Shown here one piece after another: positions 42,598 through 51,463 of a stretch of DNA of 64,000 nt; position 1 is the first letter of the stretch; every line of letters starts with the position of its first letter. The translations under genes and the position numbers were made by a program. The notes below the pieces were generated by a model. The model had not been told where the DNA came from. It saw nothing but the letters and a program-made list of their open reading frames with translations, and searched no databases. Origin of the DNA: Taklimakanibacter sp050246735 (GTDB lineage: Bacteria > Pseudomonadota > Alphaproteobacteria > Rhizobiales > Aestuariivirgaceae); assembly GCA_050246735.1 (NCBI GenBank), contig JBFWVM010000024.1, forward strand, positions 19,591 to 83,590, in the 5' to 3' direction.

Positions 42598-44006
42598 GGC
42601 GAGGCTCCGGCGGTCTCGAAGACTTCCGCCAGCCGCGGGGACGGCGCCGTTTCGCGCGGCAGGTCTACGATGGACGGTTCGGCCTCGCGCGGCGGCCGGT
42701 AGGCGGTCACGCCGATGATGGTCCCGGCCTTGTCACGGATGCGGGCCAGCTCTTGCCGGCGGTTCGCGGCGACGAGCGTCGCGGCATGGCCGTCATTGAC
42801 GAAAGCGGTGATGCCGCCGTGCCTCTCGATGTCCTGGAACAGCGTCCAGGCCTTGTCGCACAGCGCCCGCGTCAGATGCTCGATGAAGCCCGAGCCGGAC
42901 GCCGGATCGCCGACGCGCCAGAGCTGCGATTCCTCCTGCAGGATGGTCTGCGTGTTGCGCGCGATGCGCCGCGCGAATTCATCCGGCAGTCCTTGCGCCA
43001 GCGAGAAGGGGAGAACGGTGATGCGGTCGGCGCCGCCGAGCGCCGCGCCGAAGACGGCGGCGGTCGTCCTCAGAATGTTCGTATGGGCATCGAGGGCCGC
43101 CATCATCCGCCAGGACGTCTCGCCGTCGAGCGTGACGGCGTCCGCCGCGAGCCCCGATGCCGTCAGCACCCGCGACCACAACAGCCGCGCCGCGCGGAAT
43201 TTTGCAAGGGTGAGGAACATGTCCTGGTCGGCCGCGACGCTGAGCGCGACGGCGCGTTTCAGATGCGCGTCATCGAGATGGTCGAGGGCGCGCAGATAGG
43301 CGACGCCCGTGGCGATCATGAGGGCGAGCTCCTGCGCTTCGCTGGCGCCGGCATTGTGCCACACCGCGCCGGAGGCCAGCGCGAAGGGGCCGGTGAAATG
43401 CCGGTCGCGCAGGGATTGCACGGATGCCCGCAAGGCCGGCGCGAAGTCGGGATCGATCCTGTCCTGCGCGCCGCCGCTGCCGATCGGATCGATGCCGAAG
43501 GCGAGGCGCAGCCTCTCGGGATCGACCGGCTGCGTCGCCACCCATTGGGCGAGCCTTTCCGCCGCCGCGGCGCCATGGGGACCGGCATCGAGGCGCAGAT
43601 CGATCGCATCGATGCGGATGCCGCCGAGCAGTCGCCCCATGCCTTTCCTGTCGGGCGCCGGAAGCCCGAAGCCGAAGGCGCCCGGCGCGCCGGCGAAGAC
43701 CAGGTGAAGCCCTGTCGCGCCGTGAGTGAGATCGTCGAGCGCCTGGGCATTGGCTGCCCCTGGGTCGGGATGATCGGCGCGCTGCATCACGATCCAGGGG
43801 GTCTGCTCCGGCCGCCGCGCCGCGCAGGCCGCTCCCGACGAATAGAGCGGCGCTACGGCGATGCCGTCGGCGGTCCGGGAATAGAGCCTCTTCTCGAAAT
43901 CGGCGCCCTTGAGCACGGCCTCGACCCGCTTGCGCCAGTCATCCTCGGTAGCCGGCGGAAAATCCGCGGCGAGCGGCAGGGTCGACGATGCCGCAGCGTC
44001 AGACAT
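42594..44006 (-). CDS. mutA: Methylmalonyl-CoA mutase small subunit
   Basis: 470 residues from the ATG at 44006, with an 8-nt overlap with the gene before it. It follows the large-subunit fold (DDWRKRVEAVLKGADFEKRL at the start, DAHTNILRTTAAVFGAALGG and IARNTQTILQEESQLWRV in the barrel). It is shorter than many small subunits and I see no DxHxxG motif, so it should be the structural, non-catalytic partner of MutB. Confidence 0.93.
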   Translation of the reverse strand: MSDAAASSTLPLAADFPPATEDDWRKRVEAVLKGADFEKRLYSRTADGIAVAPLYSSGAACAARRPEQTPWIVMQRADHPDPGAANAQALDDLTHGATGLHLVFAGAPGAFGFGLPAPDRKGMGRLLGGIRIDAIDLRLDAGPHGAAAAERLAQWVATQPVDPERLRLAFGIDPIGSGGAQDRIDPDFAPALRASVQSLRDRHFTGPFALASGAVWHNAGASEAQELALMIATGVAYLRALDHLDDAHLKRAVALSVAADQDMFLTLAKFRAARLLWSRVLTASGLAADAVTLDGETSWRMMAALDAHTNILRTTAAVFGAALGGADRITVLPFSLAQGLPDEFARRIARNTQTILQEESQLWRVGDPASGSGFIEHLTRALCDKAWTLFQDIERHGGITAFVNDGHAATLVAANRRQELARIRDKAGTIIGVTAYRPPREAEPSIVDLPRETAPSPRLAEVFETAGASP

Positions 44007-44394
44007 AGGAGCCGAGGCCCGGGATCGAGCCTGCCACCTGCTTGACGAGATCCTCGCCCGCGATCTCCTTGGCATAGGCGAGGGTCTCGGTGCCGAGCCC
44101 CTTGATCTGGTCCATGGTGAGTCCCGCCGCCTGCAGCTTGGTGATCGCGGCGAGGGGGCCCCCCATGAGGCCGCCGCCCAGCATGCCGAGAAGCCCGCCG
44201 CCGCGCGAGCCGTCGCCGCCATGGCGCCTGGCCAGCTCGTCTGCCCCCGGCAGCCTGGCGAAGAGCTCGCCCACTTTCTGCTGGTTGCCCTGCGACCTGA
44301 CCAGCGACAGCATGATGCCGAGCGCCTTCTCGGCGCGCTCGCGATCGAGACCGGTTTTCGTCACAATTCTGGCAATCAGCTCCTGCATGGGCAC
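43999..44394 (-). CDS. Small helical protein upstream of mutAB (DUF2780-like)
   Basis: 131 residues. An N-terminal helical domain (LIARIVTKTGLDRERAEKAL) is followed by a Gly/Met linker (GGGLLGMLGGGLMGG) and a C-terminal helical half ending SIPGLGSYV. This pattern is shared by short proteins annotated as DUF2780 or DUF2267-like. The stop overlaps the mutA start by eight bases, so they are translated together; a role in mutase function is not known. Confidence 0.7.
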   Translation of the reverse strand: MPMQELIARIVTKTGLDRERAEKALGIMLSLVRSQGNQQKVGELFARLPGADELARRHGGDGSRGGGLLGMLGGGLMGGPLAAITKLQAAGLTMDQIKGLGTETLAYAKEIAGEDLVKQVAGSIPGLGSYV

Positions 44395-44505
44395 TCCGGC
44401 TCGGTGTGGCGGTTCGGAACTCTGGTTTTGAGCCCGTCAGCGTTCTATAGCACATTGAAGCAACTGCAAGGCGCATGACTGCGCACCACAAGGGACTTTT
44501 CGACC

Positions 44506-45978
44506 ATGGCTGACAATACGATCTTTCTCGGCAAGGCGGACAAGCGCCAGGACCTCTTCCTGGCCATGGCCAACCGCCATGGGCTGGTGACCGGCGCCAC
44601 CGGCACCGGCAAGACCGTCACCTTGCAGATCATGGCGGAAGGCTTCTGCAAGGCGGGCGTGCCGGTCTTCGCCGCCGACGTGAAAGGCGATCTCTCGGGG
44701 ATCTCGCAGGAAGGCACGCCGCAGGACTCCCTCATCGAGCGCGCCAGAAAGGTCGGCTTCGACGACTACGGCTTCGCGGCGACGCCCACGATCTTCTGGG
44801 ATCTGTTCGGCGAGCAGGGCCATCCCATCCGCACCACCATTTCCGAGATGGGGCCGCTCCTGCTTTCGCGCCTGATGGGCCTTACCGACGCCCAGGAAGG
44901 GGCGCTCAATATCGCCTTCAAGATCGCCGACGAGGAGGGTCTGGCCCTTCTCGACCTCAAGGATCTGCGCTCTCTGCTCTCCGATCTCGCCGACCGCGGC
45001 AAGGAGCTGCGCACCGACTACGGCAATCTCAACGCCATGACCATCGGCTCGATCCAGCGCCGCCTGGTGGTGATCGAGGAGCAGGGCGGCGACAAGTTCT
45101 TCGGCGAGCCGGCGCTCGACATCAAGGACCTCATGCGCACGGCGCGCGACGGCAAAGGCTACATGAACATCCTCGCCGCCGACAGGCTGATGTCCTCGCC
45201 GCAGCTCTATGCCACCTTCCTGCTGTGGCTGCTCTCGGAATTGTTCGAGGATCTTCCCGAGGTCGGCGATCCCGACAAGCCGAAGCTCGTCTTCTTCTTC
45301 GACGAGGCGCATCTGCTCTTCGCCGACGCCCCGCCCGGCCTTTTGCAGAAGATCGAGCAGACGGTGAAGCTCATCCGCTCGAAGGGTGTCGGCGTCTATT
45401 TCGTGACCCAGAACCCGCTCGACGTGCCGGAAAGCGTGCTGGCGCAGATGGGCAACCGCGTCCAGCATGCGCTGCGCGCCTATACGCCGCGCGAGCAGAA
45501 GGCGGTGAAGACGGCGGCCGATACCTTCAGGCCCAATCCCAAGTTCAAGACCGAGAAGGCGATCACCGAGCTTGGCAAGGGCGAGGCCCTGGTCTCGGTG
45601 CTCGACCTCAAGGGCGTGCCGACCATGGTCGAGCGTACGCTGATCCGCCCCCCCGAGAGCCGGATGGGGCCGATCACGCCGGCGGAGCGCGAGAAATCCA
45701 TCAAGTCGTCGCCGGTCTACGGCCAGTATGACGAGGCCGCCGATCGCGAGTCGGCCTATGAGAAGCTGACGCAGCGCGCCAATGAGCGGGCCGAGGCGCA
45801 GGAGAAAGCCGCGGCCGACAAGGCGGCGGCGCGCGAGGCCCGCTCCGCCCCGCGCCGGCGCGAATCGGCGACCGACCGCTTCATCAAGAACGTCGCCGGC
45901 AGCGTCGGCCGCCAGGTCGGCTCGATCGTGGTGCGCTCCCTGGTGCGCGGCATACTGGGCGGGCTGACGCGGCGCTGA
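44506..45978 (+). CDS. HerA-like ATPase (DUF853)
   Basis: 490 residues. Walker A is GATGTGKT (about residues 29-36) and Walker B is VFFFDEAHLLF. An arginine-rich PESVLAQMGNRVQHALRAYT segment and sensor-like YFVTQNP follow. The C-terminal 90 residues are a charged coil (ANERAEAQEKAAADKAAARE) and then a hydrophobic helix. These YjgR-type proteins are related to the HerA/FtsK translocases but their substrate is unknown. The gene diverges from the mutAB operon. Confidence 0.9.
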   Translation: MADNTIFLGKADKRQDLFLAMANRHGLVTGATGTGKTVTLQIMAEGFCKAGVPVFAADVKGDLSGISQEGTPQDSLIERARKVGFDDYGFAATPTIFWDLFGEQGHPIRTTISEMGPLLLSRLMGLTDAQEGALNIAFKIADEEGLALLDLKDLRSLLSDLADRGKELRTDYGNLNAMTIGSIQRRLVVIEEQGGDKFFGEPALDIKDLMRTARDGKGYMNILAADRLMSSPQLYATFLLWLLSELFEDLPEVGDPDKPKLVFFFDEAHLLFADAPPGLLQKIEQTVKLIRSKGVGVYFVTQNPLDVPESVLAQMGNRVQHALRAYTPREQKAVKTAADTFRPNPKFKTEKAITELGKGEALVSVLDLKGVPTMVERTLIRPPESRMGPITPAEREKSIKSSPVYGQYDEAADRESAYEKLTQRANERAEAQEKAAADKAAAREARSAPRRRESATDRFIKNVAGSVGRQVGSIVVRSLVRGILGGLTRR

Positions 45979-45998
45979 GCGGCGACCGATTTCAGTTA

Positions 45999-46027
45999 TT
46001 GCACTTAGATGCGCAGACTCCTATATT
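45999..46027 (+). promoter_or_regulatory. Promoter of the toxin-antitoxin operon
   Basis: TTGCAC (45999-46004) and TATATT (46022-46027) are separated by exactly 17 nt. AAGGAG (46034-46039) lies 9 nt before the ATG. The -10 to ATG distance is short, so repression by the antitoxin over this region would be effective. Confidence 0.75.
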
Positions 46028-46048
46028 GGCGACAAGGAGTTTTCCGCC

Positions 46049-46495
46049 ATGACCGCGCATGTCGTCCATTACTCGAAACTGTCGGAACGGGACCGCAAGG
46101 CCGCAGCTGCCTTGCCGAAGCTCTCGACGGGCGACCGTGTCGAGCTGCGTATTCAGAGGAAGAGCGGCAAGGTGCATGTCGTAGGCCTCTCCGCGCCGGC
46201 CGCCGCCGTCATTGAAATGCTGCTTGCCCGATTGTCGGAGGGTGAGCGCGTCGCCATCCTTTCCGAGGAGCAGGAGCTCAGTCCGGCTGAAGCATCGGAG
46301 ATACTGGGCATATCGCGCCCGCTTGTGGTGCTGCGCATGGACCGGGGGGAGTTGCCGTTTCGCTATGTCGGCAAGCATCGGCGTGCCAGGTTGAAGGACG
46401 TGCTGGCATTGAAACACAGGCTGGACGCACGGCGGACGGCGCTGGATTCTCTCGCCGACGATACTGAAGGCCTGATCGGCGATCATGGTCTATGA
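46049..46495 (+). CDS. Antitoxin with excisionase-like HTH
   Basis: 148 residues. The middle has an HTH of MerR/excisionase type (ELSPAEASEILGISRPLVVL, then RMDRGELPFRYVGKHRR). The C-terminal helical tail (LKHRLDARRTALDSLADD) would wrap the toxin. It binds its own promoter by analogy to other HTH antitoxins of PIN toxins. The stop overlaps the toxin gene by 11 nt. Confidence 0.85.
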   Translation: MTAHVVHYSKLSERDRKAAAALPKLSTGDRVELRIQRKSGKVHVVGLSAPAAAVIEMLLARLSEGERVAILSEEQELSPAEASEILGISRPLVVLRMDRGELPFRYVGKHRRARLKDVLALKHRLDARRTALDSLADDTEGLIGDHGL

Positions 46496-47063
46496 ACCGC
46501 CCGTCGTTGTCTACGACGCCTGCGTTCTCTATCCTTTTCACATCCGAAACATCCTGATCCAATCAGCCTGTGACGGGCTGGTCGAGGCGCGTTGGACCGA
46601 CGAAATCCATGCCGAGTGGATTCACGGTCTTGCCAAGCAAAGACCCGGCCTGACAGTGGAACGTCTCATGGAAACATGTGACCGCATGAAGAGCGCGCTG
46701 CCTGAGGCGGATGTGAGAGACTATCGCCGTCTCGTTCCTGCTCTTCAGCTTCCCGACCCCGATGACAGGCACGTTCTTGCGGCGGCGATTGCGGGCGGAG
46801 CTTCATGTATCGTGTCCTGGAACGTAAAGCACTTCCCGCCGGCCAATCTGGCTCAGTATGGAATCGTATGCCGGCGGCCTGACGAATTTCTGCTCGGAGT
46901 TCACGCCAGGGCTCCGGAGGCGTTGATTGCGTCGATTGCAAACGCGCGCCGCAACCTGCGCAGGTCCTTGCCGACCGTCGAGGATTTCATCGCCGCGGTT
47001 GACGATCAGGGTCTCCGGAAAATTGCAGGGATTCTGCGCCGGCACGGAGCCGGTCTGGCGTAG
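46485..47063 (+). CDS. PIN-domain ribonuclease toxin
   Basis: 192 residues. The PIN acidic residues are visible: Asp in VVYDACVLYP, Glu in DEIHAEWIHGL, and Asp in LPDPDDRHVLAAAI, followed by IVSWNVKHFPP, typical of the PIN_3 group. Members cleave RNA (often tRNA or mRNA) with Mg2+ when the antitoxin is lost. The C-terminal helical extension (about 50 residues) is typical for this subgroup. Confidence 0.87.
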   Translation: MVYEPPVVVYDACVLYPFHIRNILIQSACDGLVEARWTDEIHAEWIHGLAKQRPGLTVERLMETCDRMKSALPEADVRDYRRLVPALQLPDPDDRHVLAAAIAGGASCIVSWNVKHFPPANLAQYGIVCRRPDEFLLGVHARAPEALIASIANARRNLRRSLPTVEDFIAAVDDQGLRKIAGILRRHGAGLA

Positions 47064-47125
47064 CTGATGTCGCAAGAATATTGTCGCGCCGCCGCTAGCG
47101 TTTGACGATCCATATTGCCCGGACC

Positions 47126-48166
47126 CTAGATGATCTCGTCCTCGTCGAAGAGCGGCGCCTGGGCCAGCTCGCCGCCGATGCGGCCGATGCGGGCGCGCGA
47201 CGTCTCCGGGTCCTTGACGCGGGCGATATGGAACAGGGCGTCGCCGCGGTTGACGATCGGCAGGTTGGTGCGGCCGATGACGATGCCGTCTTCGGGCGCG
47301 ATCACCGGGACGACGCGCTCGCCGAAGGGATCGGAGATTTCGCCGATCGTCTCGCCCTTCTCCACCCGGTCGCCGGCGAGGCGGGCCGCGCGCAGGAGCC
47401 CGCCTTCGGAAGCCCTGAGCCACGCGCTCGACGTCGAGACCGCCGGCGGCACCTTGCTGCGCGCGACGTTGGCCGGCGCGATCATGTCGAGCCATTTCAT
47501 CACCCGCAATATGCCGATGACGCCCGCCCGGATCGCGATCTCGTCGAAGCGCAGCGCCTCGCCGCCCTCATAGAGCAGCACCTTGACGCCGCGGTCGCGC
47601 GCGCATTGCCTGAGCGTGCCTTCGCGCAGTTTCGAGACGAGGATGACGGGCGGCCCGAAGGCCTCCGCCATGTGCAGGAGGTCGGGCTCGCCCGGCGCTA
47701 TGCGGATCTGCGGCAGGTTGGTGCGATGAAGCGCCGCCGTGTGGAGGTCGATGCCGTAGTCGCTCCTGAGCACGACCTCGCGCATGAACAGATCGGCGAG
47801 GATCGAGGCGAGCGATCCGTGATCCGATCCGGGGAAGGAACGGTTGAGGTCGCGCCGGTCCGGCATGTAGCGCGAATGGCTGATGAGGCCGAAGGCGTTG
47901 ACCACCGGCACGGCGAGGAGCGTGCCGGAAAGAGCGTCGAGGGCGCGATGGCGGATCACCCGGCGCACGATCTCGGCCCCCAGGATCTCGTCGCCATGGA
48001 CGACGGCGGAGAGGAACAGCACCGGCCCCGGCCGGTCGCCGTGAACGACGTGCACGGGAAGCGTCAGCGGCGTGTGGTTGGAGAGCGCGCTCACCGGCAG
48101 GTCGACCGTCTTGCGCCCGCCCGGCCGGAGCGTCGTCGTCCCGAACTGGAACGGCCCGGCGCTCAT
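47126..48166 (-). CDS. AstE/AspA-like zinc amidohydrolase (M14-type)
   Basis: 346 residues. The zinc motif HGDE (VVHGDEILGAEIV) and a second His in DYGIDLHTAALH match succinylglutamate desuccinylase/aspartoacylase enzymes. The C-terminal ~90 residues form a beta domain (GRTNLPIVNRGDALFHI). The start overlaps the rimK stop by four bases. In this context it may trim or remove amino-acid groups added by the ligase, rather than act in arginine catabolism. Confidence 0.85.
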   Translation of the reverse strand: MSAGPFQFGTTTLRPGGRKTVDLPVSALSNHTPLTLPVHVVHGDRPGPVLFLSAVVHGDEILGAEIVRRVIRHRALDALSGTLLAVPVVNAFGLISHSRYMPDRRDLNRSFPGSDHGSLASILADLFMREVVLRSDYGIDLHTAALHRTNLPQIRIAPGEPDLLHMAEAFGPPVILVSKLREGTLRQCARDRGVKVLLYEGGEALRFDEIAIRAGVIGILRVMKWLDMIAPANVARSKVPPAVSTSSAWLRASEGGLLRAARLAGDRVEKGETIGEISDPFGERVVPVIAPEDGIVIGRTNLPIVNRGDALFHIARVKDPETSRARIGRIGGELAQAPLFDEDEII

Positions 48167-49068
48167 CCCTTGCCTTTCGTCCGGGTGTGGCCCGGCCGCG
48201 CCTCCGCCTCGAGGAACTGGATGATGGCGGAGGCGACGTCGGCGCCGGTCGCCTTCTCGACGCCTTCGAGCCCGGGCGAGGAGTTGACCTCCATGACCAG
48301 GGGACCGCGGCTCGACTGCAGCATGTCGACGCCGCAGACATTGAGGCCCATGGACTTGGCCGCCTTGATCGCCGCGGCCCTTTCCTGGCGCGTGATGGTG
48401 ATCTTCTCGGCATGGCCGCCGCGATGCAGATTGGAGCGGAAGTCGCCCTTGGCGCCCGAGCGCAGGATCGAGGCGACCGGCTTGCCGCCGACGACGAAGA
48501 CGCGCAGGTCGCGGCCTTCCGCCTCCTTGATGAATTCCTGCACCAGGATGGCGATGTCGGCGCTATGGAAGGCCTCGATGACCGACTTCGCCGAATTGTG
48601 CGTCTCGCTCAGGACCACGCCGATGCCCTGCGTGCCCTCGAGAAGCTTGATCACGGTCGGCGCGCCGCCGACGATCTCGATGACGTCGTCGGTGCGCGTC
48701 GTGTCGTTGGCGAAGGCGGTGATCGGCAGGCCGACGCCGTCGCGCGCCAGGATCTGCAGCGAGCGCAGCTTGTCGCGCGAGCGGCCGATGGCGACCGATT
48801 CGTTGAGCGGGAACACGCCCATCATCTCGAACTGGCGCAGCACCGCGAGGCCGTAGAACGTGTGGGAGGCGGCGATGCGCGGGATGACGGCGTCGAAGCC
48901 TTCGAGCTTCTCGCCCATATAGCGCAGCTCCGGCTTGCGCGAGGTGATGTTCATGTAGCAGCGCAGGTAGTCGACCGGCACGATCTCATGGCCGCGGGCA
49001 TGGGCGGCTTCCATGATGCGCTGATGGGAGAAGAGCTTGGGATTGCGGGTCAGGAGCGCGATCTTCAT
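48163..49068 (-). CDS. rimK: RimK-type ATP-grasp glutamate ligase
   Basis: 301 residues. Typical features are RIAASHTFYGLAVLRQFEMM near the N-terminus, ATP-grasp elements VIKLLEGTQGIGV and ILVQEFIKEAEGRDLRVFVV, and VMEVNSSPGLEG near the end. RimK adds glutamate residues to the C-terminus of ribosomal protein S6. The flanking RimB-like and AstE-like genes overlap by four bases on both sides, making a tight modification operon. Confidence 0.93.
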   Translation of the reverse strand: MKIALLTRNPKLFSHQRIMEAAHARGHEIVPVDYLRCYMNITSRKPELRYMGEKLEGFDAVIPRIAASHTFYGLAVLRQFEMMGVFPLNESVAIGRSRDKLRSLQILARDGVGLPITAFANDTTRTDDVIEIVGGAPTVIKLLEGTQGIGVVLSETHNSAKSVIEAFHSADIAILVQEFIKEAEGRDLRVFVVGGKPVASILRSGAKGDFRSNLHRGGHAEKITITRQERAAAIKAAKSMGLNVCGVDMLQSSRGPLVMEVNSSPGLEGVEKATGADVASAIIQFLEAEARPGHTRTKGKG

Positions 49069-49538
49069 CGAGGCCTGGTCTTTCTCGGTCGCCGTGATCT
49101 GAGAAATCTGCGGCTCGGATCGACCAGGAACGTGCCCTTGATCGAGCTCCGGCCGATGAGCATGGCAGCGCCCATGTCGGAGCGCTGGGTGAGGGTGATC
49201 TCGGCGTCGAGCACATGCCCGCCGATCTCGACCGGGGTCGAGATCACGGCGCGCAGCTCGATATGGCCGTTCGAGCTTTTCACCCGCCTGAGGTCGTGCA
49301 GCGGCATCTCGCATTCGATGCGCCGCGAGGAGCTGCCGCGGCGCTGCACCTTGAAGCGCACCTTCATGCGCCTGCCGCGGCCGGTGATCTGGATGTCGTC
49401 GGCATGAAGGGCGGCCGAGCGGGCACCCGTGTCGATCTTGGCGACGATCGGGCCGGCGCCGAGCTCCGGCAGGCTGACCGTCTCCTGCCAGCCGATCAGG
49501 GCTCTGCCGTGGTCCGGGTCGCGGTCGTGCTCCGTCAT
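49065..49538 (-). CDS. Retropepsin-like protease (RimB/PF05618 type)
   Basis: 157 residues. The motif GWQETVSLPELG followed by AKIDTGARSAALHA has the Asp-Thr-Gly of aspartic proteases and is the signature of this family (often named ATP-dependent zinc protease). It is first of the three-gene operon with rimK and the AstE-like gene. In pseudomonads a RimB of this family modulates RimK; here the same is inferred. Confidence 0.87.
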   Translation of the reverse strand: MTEHDRDPDHGRALIGWQETVSLPELGAGPIVAKIDTGARSAALHADDIQITGRGRRMKVRFKVQRRGSSSRRIECEMPLHDLRRVKSSNGHIELRAVISTPVEIGGHVLDAEITLTQRSDMGAAMLIGRSSIKGTFLVDPSRRFLRSRRPRKTRPR

Positions 49539-49628
49539 GGCGTCACCATAGGGCAGCGCCCGGGAAAGGGGAATCCGGCTTTTGCCGCTCCATCCATCGG
49601 GAGAGGGCGGATTGGCTGAAACCGCCGA

Positions 49629-50114
49629 TCAGCGTTCGGCGTCTTCCGCCTGCCGGTAGCTGTAGCGGAAGGTGCAGCAGGGGGCGCCCTGCATGATGGT
49701 CTGCTTGCGCTCGAGCGTGATATTGGGGTCGTAGCCCTCGCAGAACGTGCCGTCGCGGTTGCAGGACAGGAGATGGCCGATCCTGCCGAGGCCCATGTCC
49801 CTGTAGGTTTCGGCATAGCGGCAGCGGGTGATGTCGAAATCGAACCGCGTGTCGCTGGCCTCGAGCACTTTCATCTCGAGGGCGCCGTCGGCGGTCCACA
49901 GCTCATAGAGCTTGATGAAGTCGGCCATGGAGGTTCGGCCGCCCGGCGCCCGGCCGGCGAATTCCCGGCCTTCGGCGATGGCCGCCTTGCGGATCGCGCG
50001 GTCGAGTATGGCGGCGGCCTTCTCCTCCCCGATCTCGGCCGCCATCTCGGCGAAGATCGGACCGATGACCTGGGCCTGCAGGCGCCGCTTGGTGAGTGTG
50101 GGAATATCCGTCAT
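49629..50114 (-). CDS. L-2-amino-thiazoline-4-carboxylate hydrolase-like protein
   Basis: 161 residues. It has the ATC-hydrolase pattern of helices followed by FDFDITRCRYAETYRDMGL, LLSCNRDGTFCEGYDPNI and a final GAPCCTFRYSY with paired Cys. Family members hydrolyse ATC to cysteine or act on related substrates. It begins 3 nt after the ribB stop, suggesting co-transcription. The actual substrate is not known. Confidence 0.82.
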   Translation of the reverse strand: MTDIPTLTKRRLQAQVIGPIFAEMAAEIGEEKAAAILDRAIRKAAIAEGREFAGRAPGGRTSMADFIKLYELWTADGALEMKVLEASDTRFDFDITRCRYAETYRDMGLGRIGHLLSCNRDGTFCEGYDPNITLERKQTIMQGAPCCTFRYSYRQAEDAER

Positions 50115-50117
50115 GGC

Positions 50118-51419
50118 TCACCCCTCGATCCTGATCGTCCCGACGATGTCGATGCCGAAGCCCGAGAGGCCGACATAGTGGCGCGTGCTCGAGGTGATGA
50201 GCCGGATCGAACGCACGTTGAGATCGCGCAGGATCTGGGCGCCGAGCCCGACGTCGCGCCAGACCTGCTCGCGCAGGGCGGCGCTCGAGGCTTTCTCGCT
50301 GCCCATCTTCTGGCCCGCCGGCACGCCCGCGGTGCCTTCGCGCAGATAGACCAGGACGCCGCGGCCTTCGCGCTTGAAGACCTCGTAGACCTTGGTGAGG
50401 ACGTGCGGCGCGCCGAAGATGTCGGCCATGATATCCTCGCGGTGCAGGCGCACCGGGATGTCCTTGCCGCCGCCGATATCGCCGAACACGATGGCGAGAT
50501 GCTCGACCGGGTCGAAGGGCGTCGAATAGGCGAAGCCGCGCGCCTTGCCGACCGGCGTGTCGATGTCGAGCTGGCTCTGCTGGTCGACCAGCCGCTCGCG
50601 CGCCTGGCGATAGGCGATGAGATCGGCGACCGAGATGATCTTGAGCCCGTGCTCGCGGGCGAAGGCGGCGACCTGCGGTCCCCGCTTCACCGTTCCGTCG
50701 TCGTTGACGAGCTCGCAGATGACGCCGGCCGGATGGAGGCCGGCGAGCCGGACGAGGTCGACCGCGGCCTCTGTATGGCCCGAGCGCATCAGCACGCCGC
50801 CCGATTTCGCGACCAGCGGGAAGACATGGCCGGGGCGCACGAAATCGCCCGCCTGCACATTGCCGTTGGCGAGCGCATGGACGGTGGCGGCGCGCTCCTT
50901 GGCCGAGATGCCGGTGGTGAGGCCCTCGCGGTAGTCGACGGAAACGGTGAAGGCGGTGCCGAGGGGCGCGTCATTATGGGCGACCATGGGATCGAGCTTG
51001 AGGCGGCGCGCATCCTCGGGCGTGATCGGGGCGCAGACGATGCCGCAGCAATGGCGGATCATGAAGGCCATCTGCTCTGCCGTGATCTTGCATGCGGCGC
51101 CGATGAGATCGCCTTCGTTCTCGCGGTCGTCATCGTCGACGACGACGACCATCTCGCCGCGCGCGATGGCGGCGATGGCGTCCTCGACGCGGTCGAGCTC
51201 GGCGGTGGCGGCGTGCGGTGTCGTGTCCATGGGGGCGGGTCCGGAAAAATCCTCGGGGCGAACGGCGTTGTTGGTGAATGTGGCGATCTTGAGGGCGAGA
51301 TCGAGGGAGGGCGATGCGCCGGCGATGAGCTGCGAGACGCGGCCCTGGGAGACACCGATGGCCTTGGCAAGGGCCGATTGCGAAGTCGCGGTCTTGTCGA
51401 GCCAGTCGGGGAGCTTCAT
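50118..51419 (-). CDS. ribB: RibB (DHBP synthase) with N-terminal HTH and decayed GCH II domain
   Basis: 433 residues. Residues 1-55 are an HTH of XRE/YdaS type (QSALAKAIGVSQGRVSQLIA). The DHBP synthase domain follows, with DDDDRENEGDL (95-105) and RSGHTEAAVDLVRLAGL. The C-terminal part aligns with GTP cyclohydrolase II, but where active enzymes carry three zinc Cys and HRQEGRNIG this has RLHREDIMADIFGAPHV and LREGTAGVP, so that activity should be lost. The enzyme makes the four-carbon riboflavin precursor. The HTH may tie it to DNA or serve as an ex-antitoxin fusion; this is unusual. Confidence 0.9.
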   Translation of the reverse strand: MKLPDWLDKTATSQSALAKAIGVSQGRVSQLIAGASPSLDLALKIATFTNNAVRPEDFSGPAPMDTTPHAATAELDRVEDAIAAIARGEMVVVVDDDDRENEGDLIGAACKITAEQMAFMIRHCCGIVCAPITPEDARRLKLDPMVAHNDAPLGTAFTVSVDYREGLTTGISAKERAATVHALANGNVQAGDFVRPGHVFPLVAKSGGVLMRSGHTEAAVDLVRLAGLHPAGVICELVNDDGTVKRGPQVAAFAREHGLKIISVADLIAYRQARERLVDQQSQLDIDTPVGKARGFAYSTPFDPVEHLAIVFGDIGGGKDIPVRLHREDIMADIFGAPHVLTKVYEVFKREGRGVLVYLREGTAGVPAGQKMGSEKASSAALREQVWRDVGLGAQILRDLNVRSIRLITSSTRHYVGLSGFGIDIVGTIRIEG

Positions 51420-51463
51420 GAATGGTTATTTAGCAATGCTAATATTCAATGGAAAGAAGATTA

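Noticed and set aside
40420..42702. 760-codon open frame opposite mutB
   Set aside because: It is a shadow of methylmalonyl-CoA mutase, whose motifs are intact on the minus strand.
44506..45978. HerA-like ATPase as part of an anti-phage system (HerA-SIR2/NurA type)
   Set aside because: No nuclease or SIR2 partner is adjacent. The DUF853/YjgR form is a common standalone gene.
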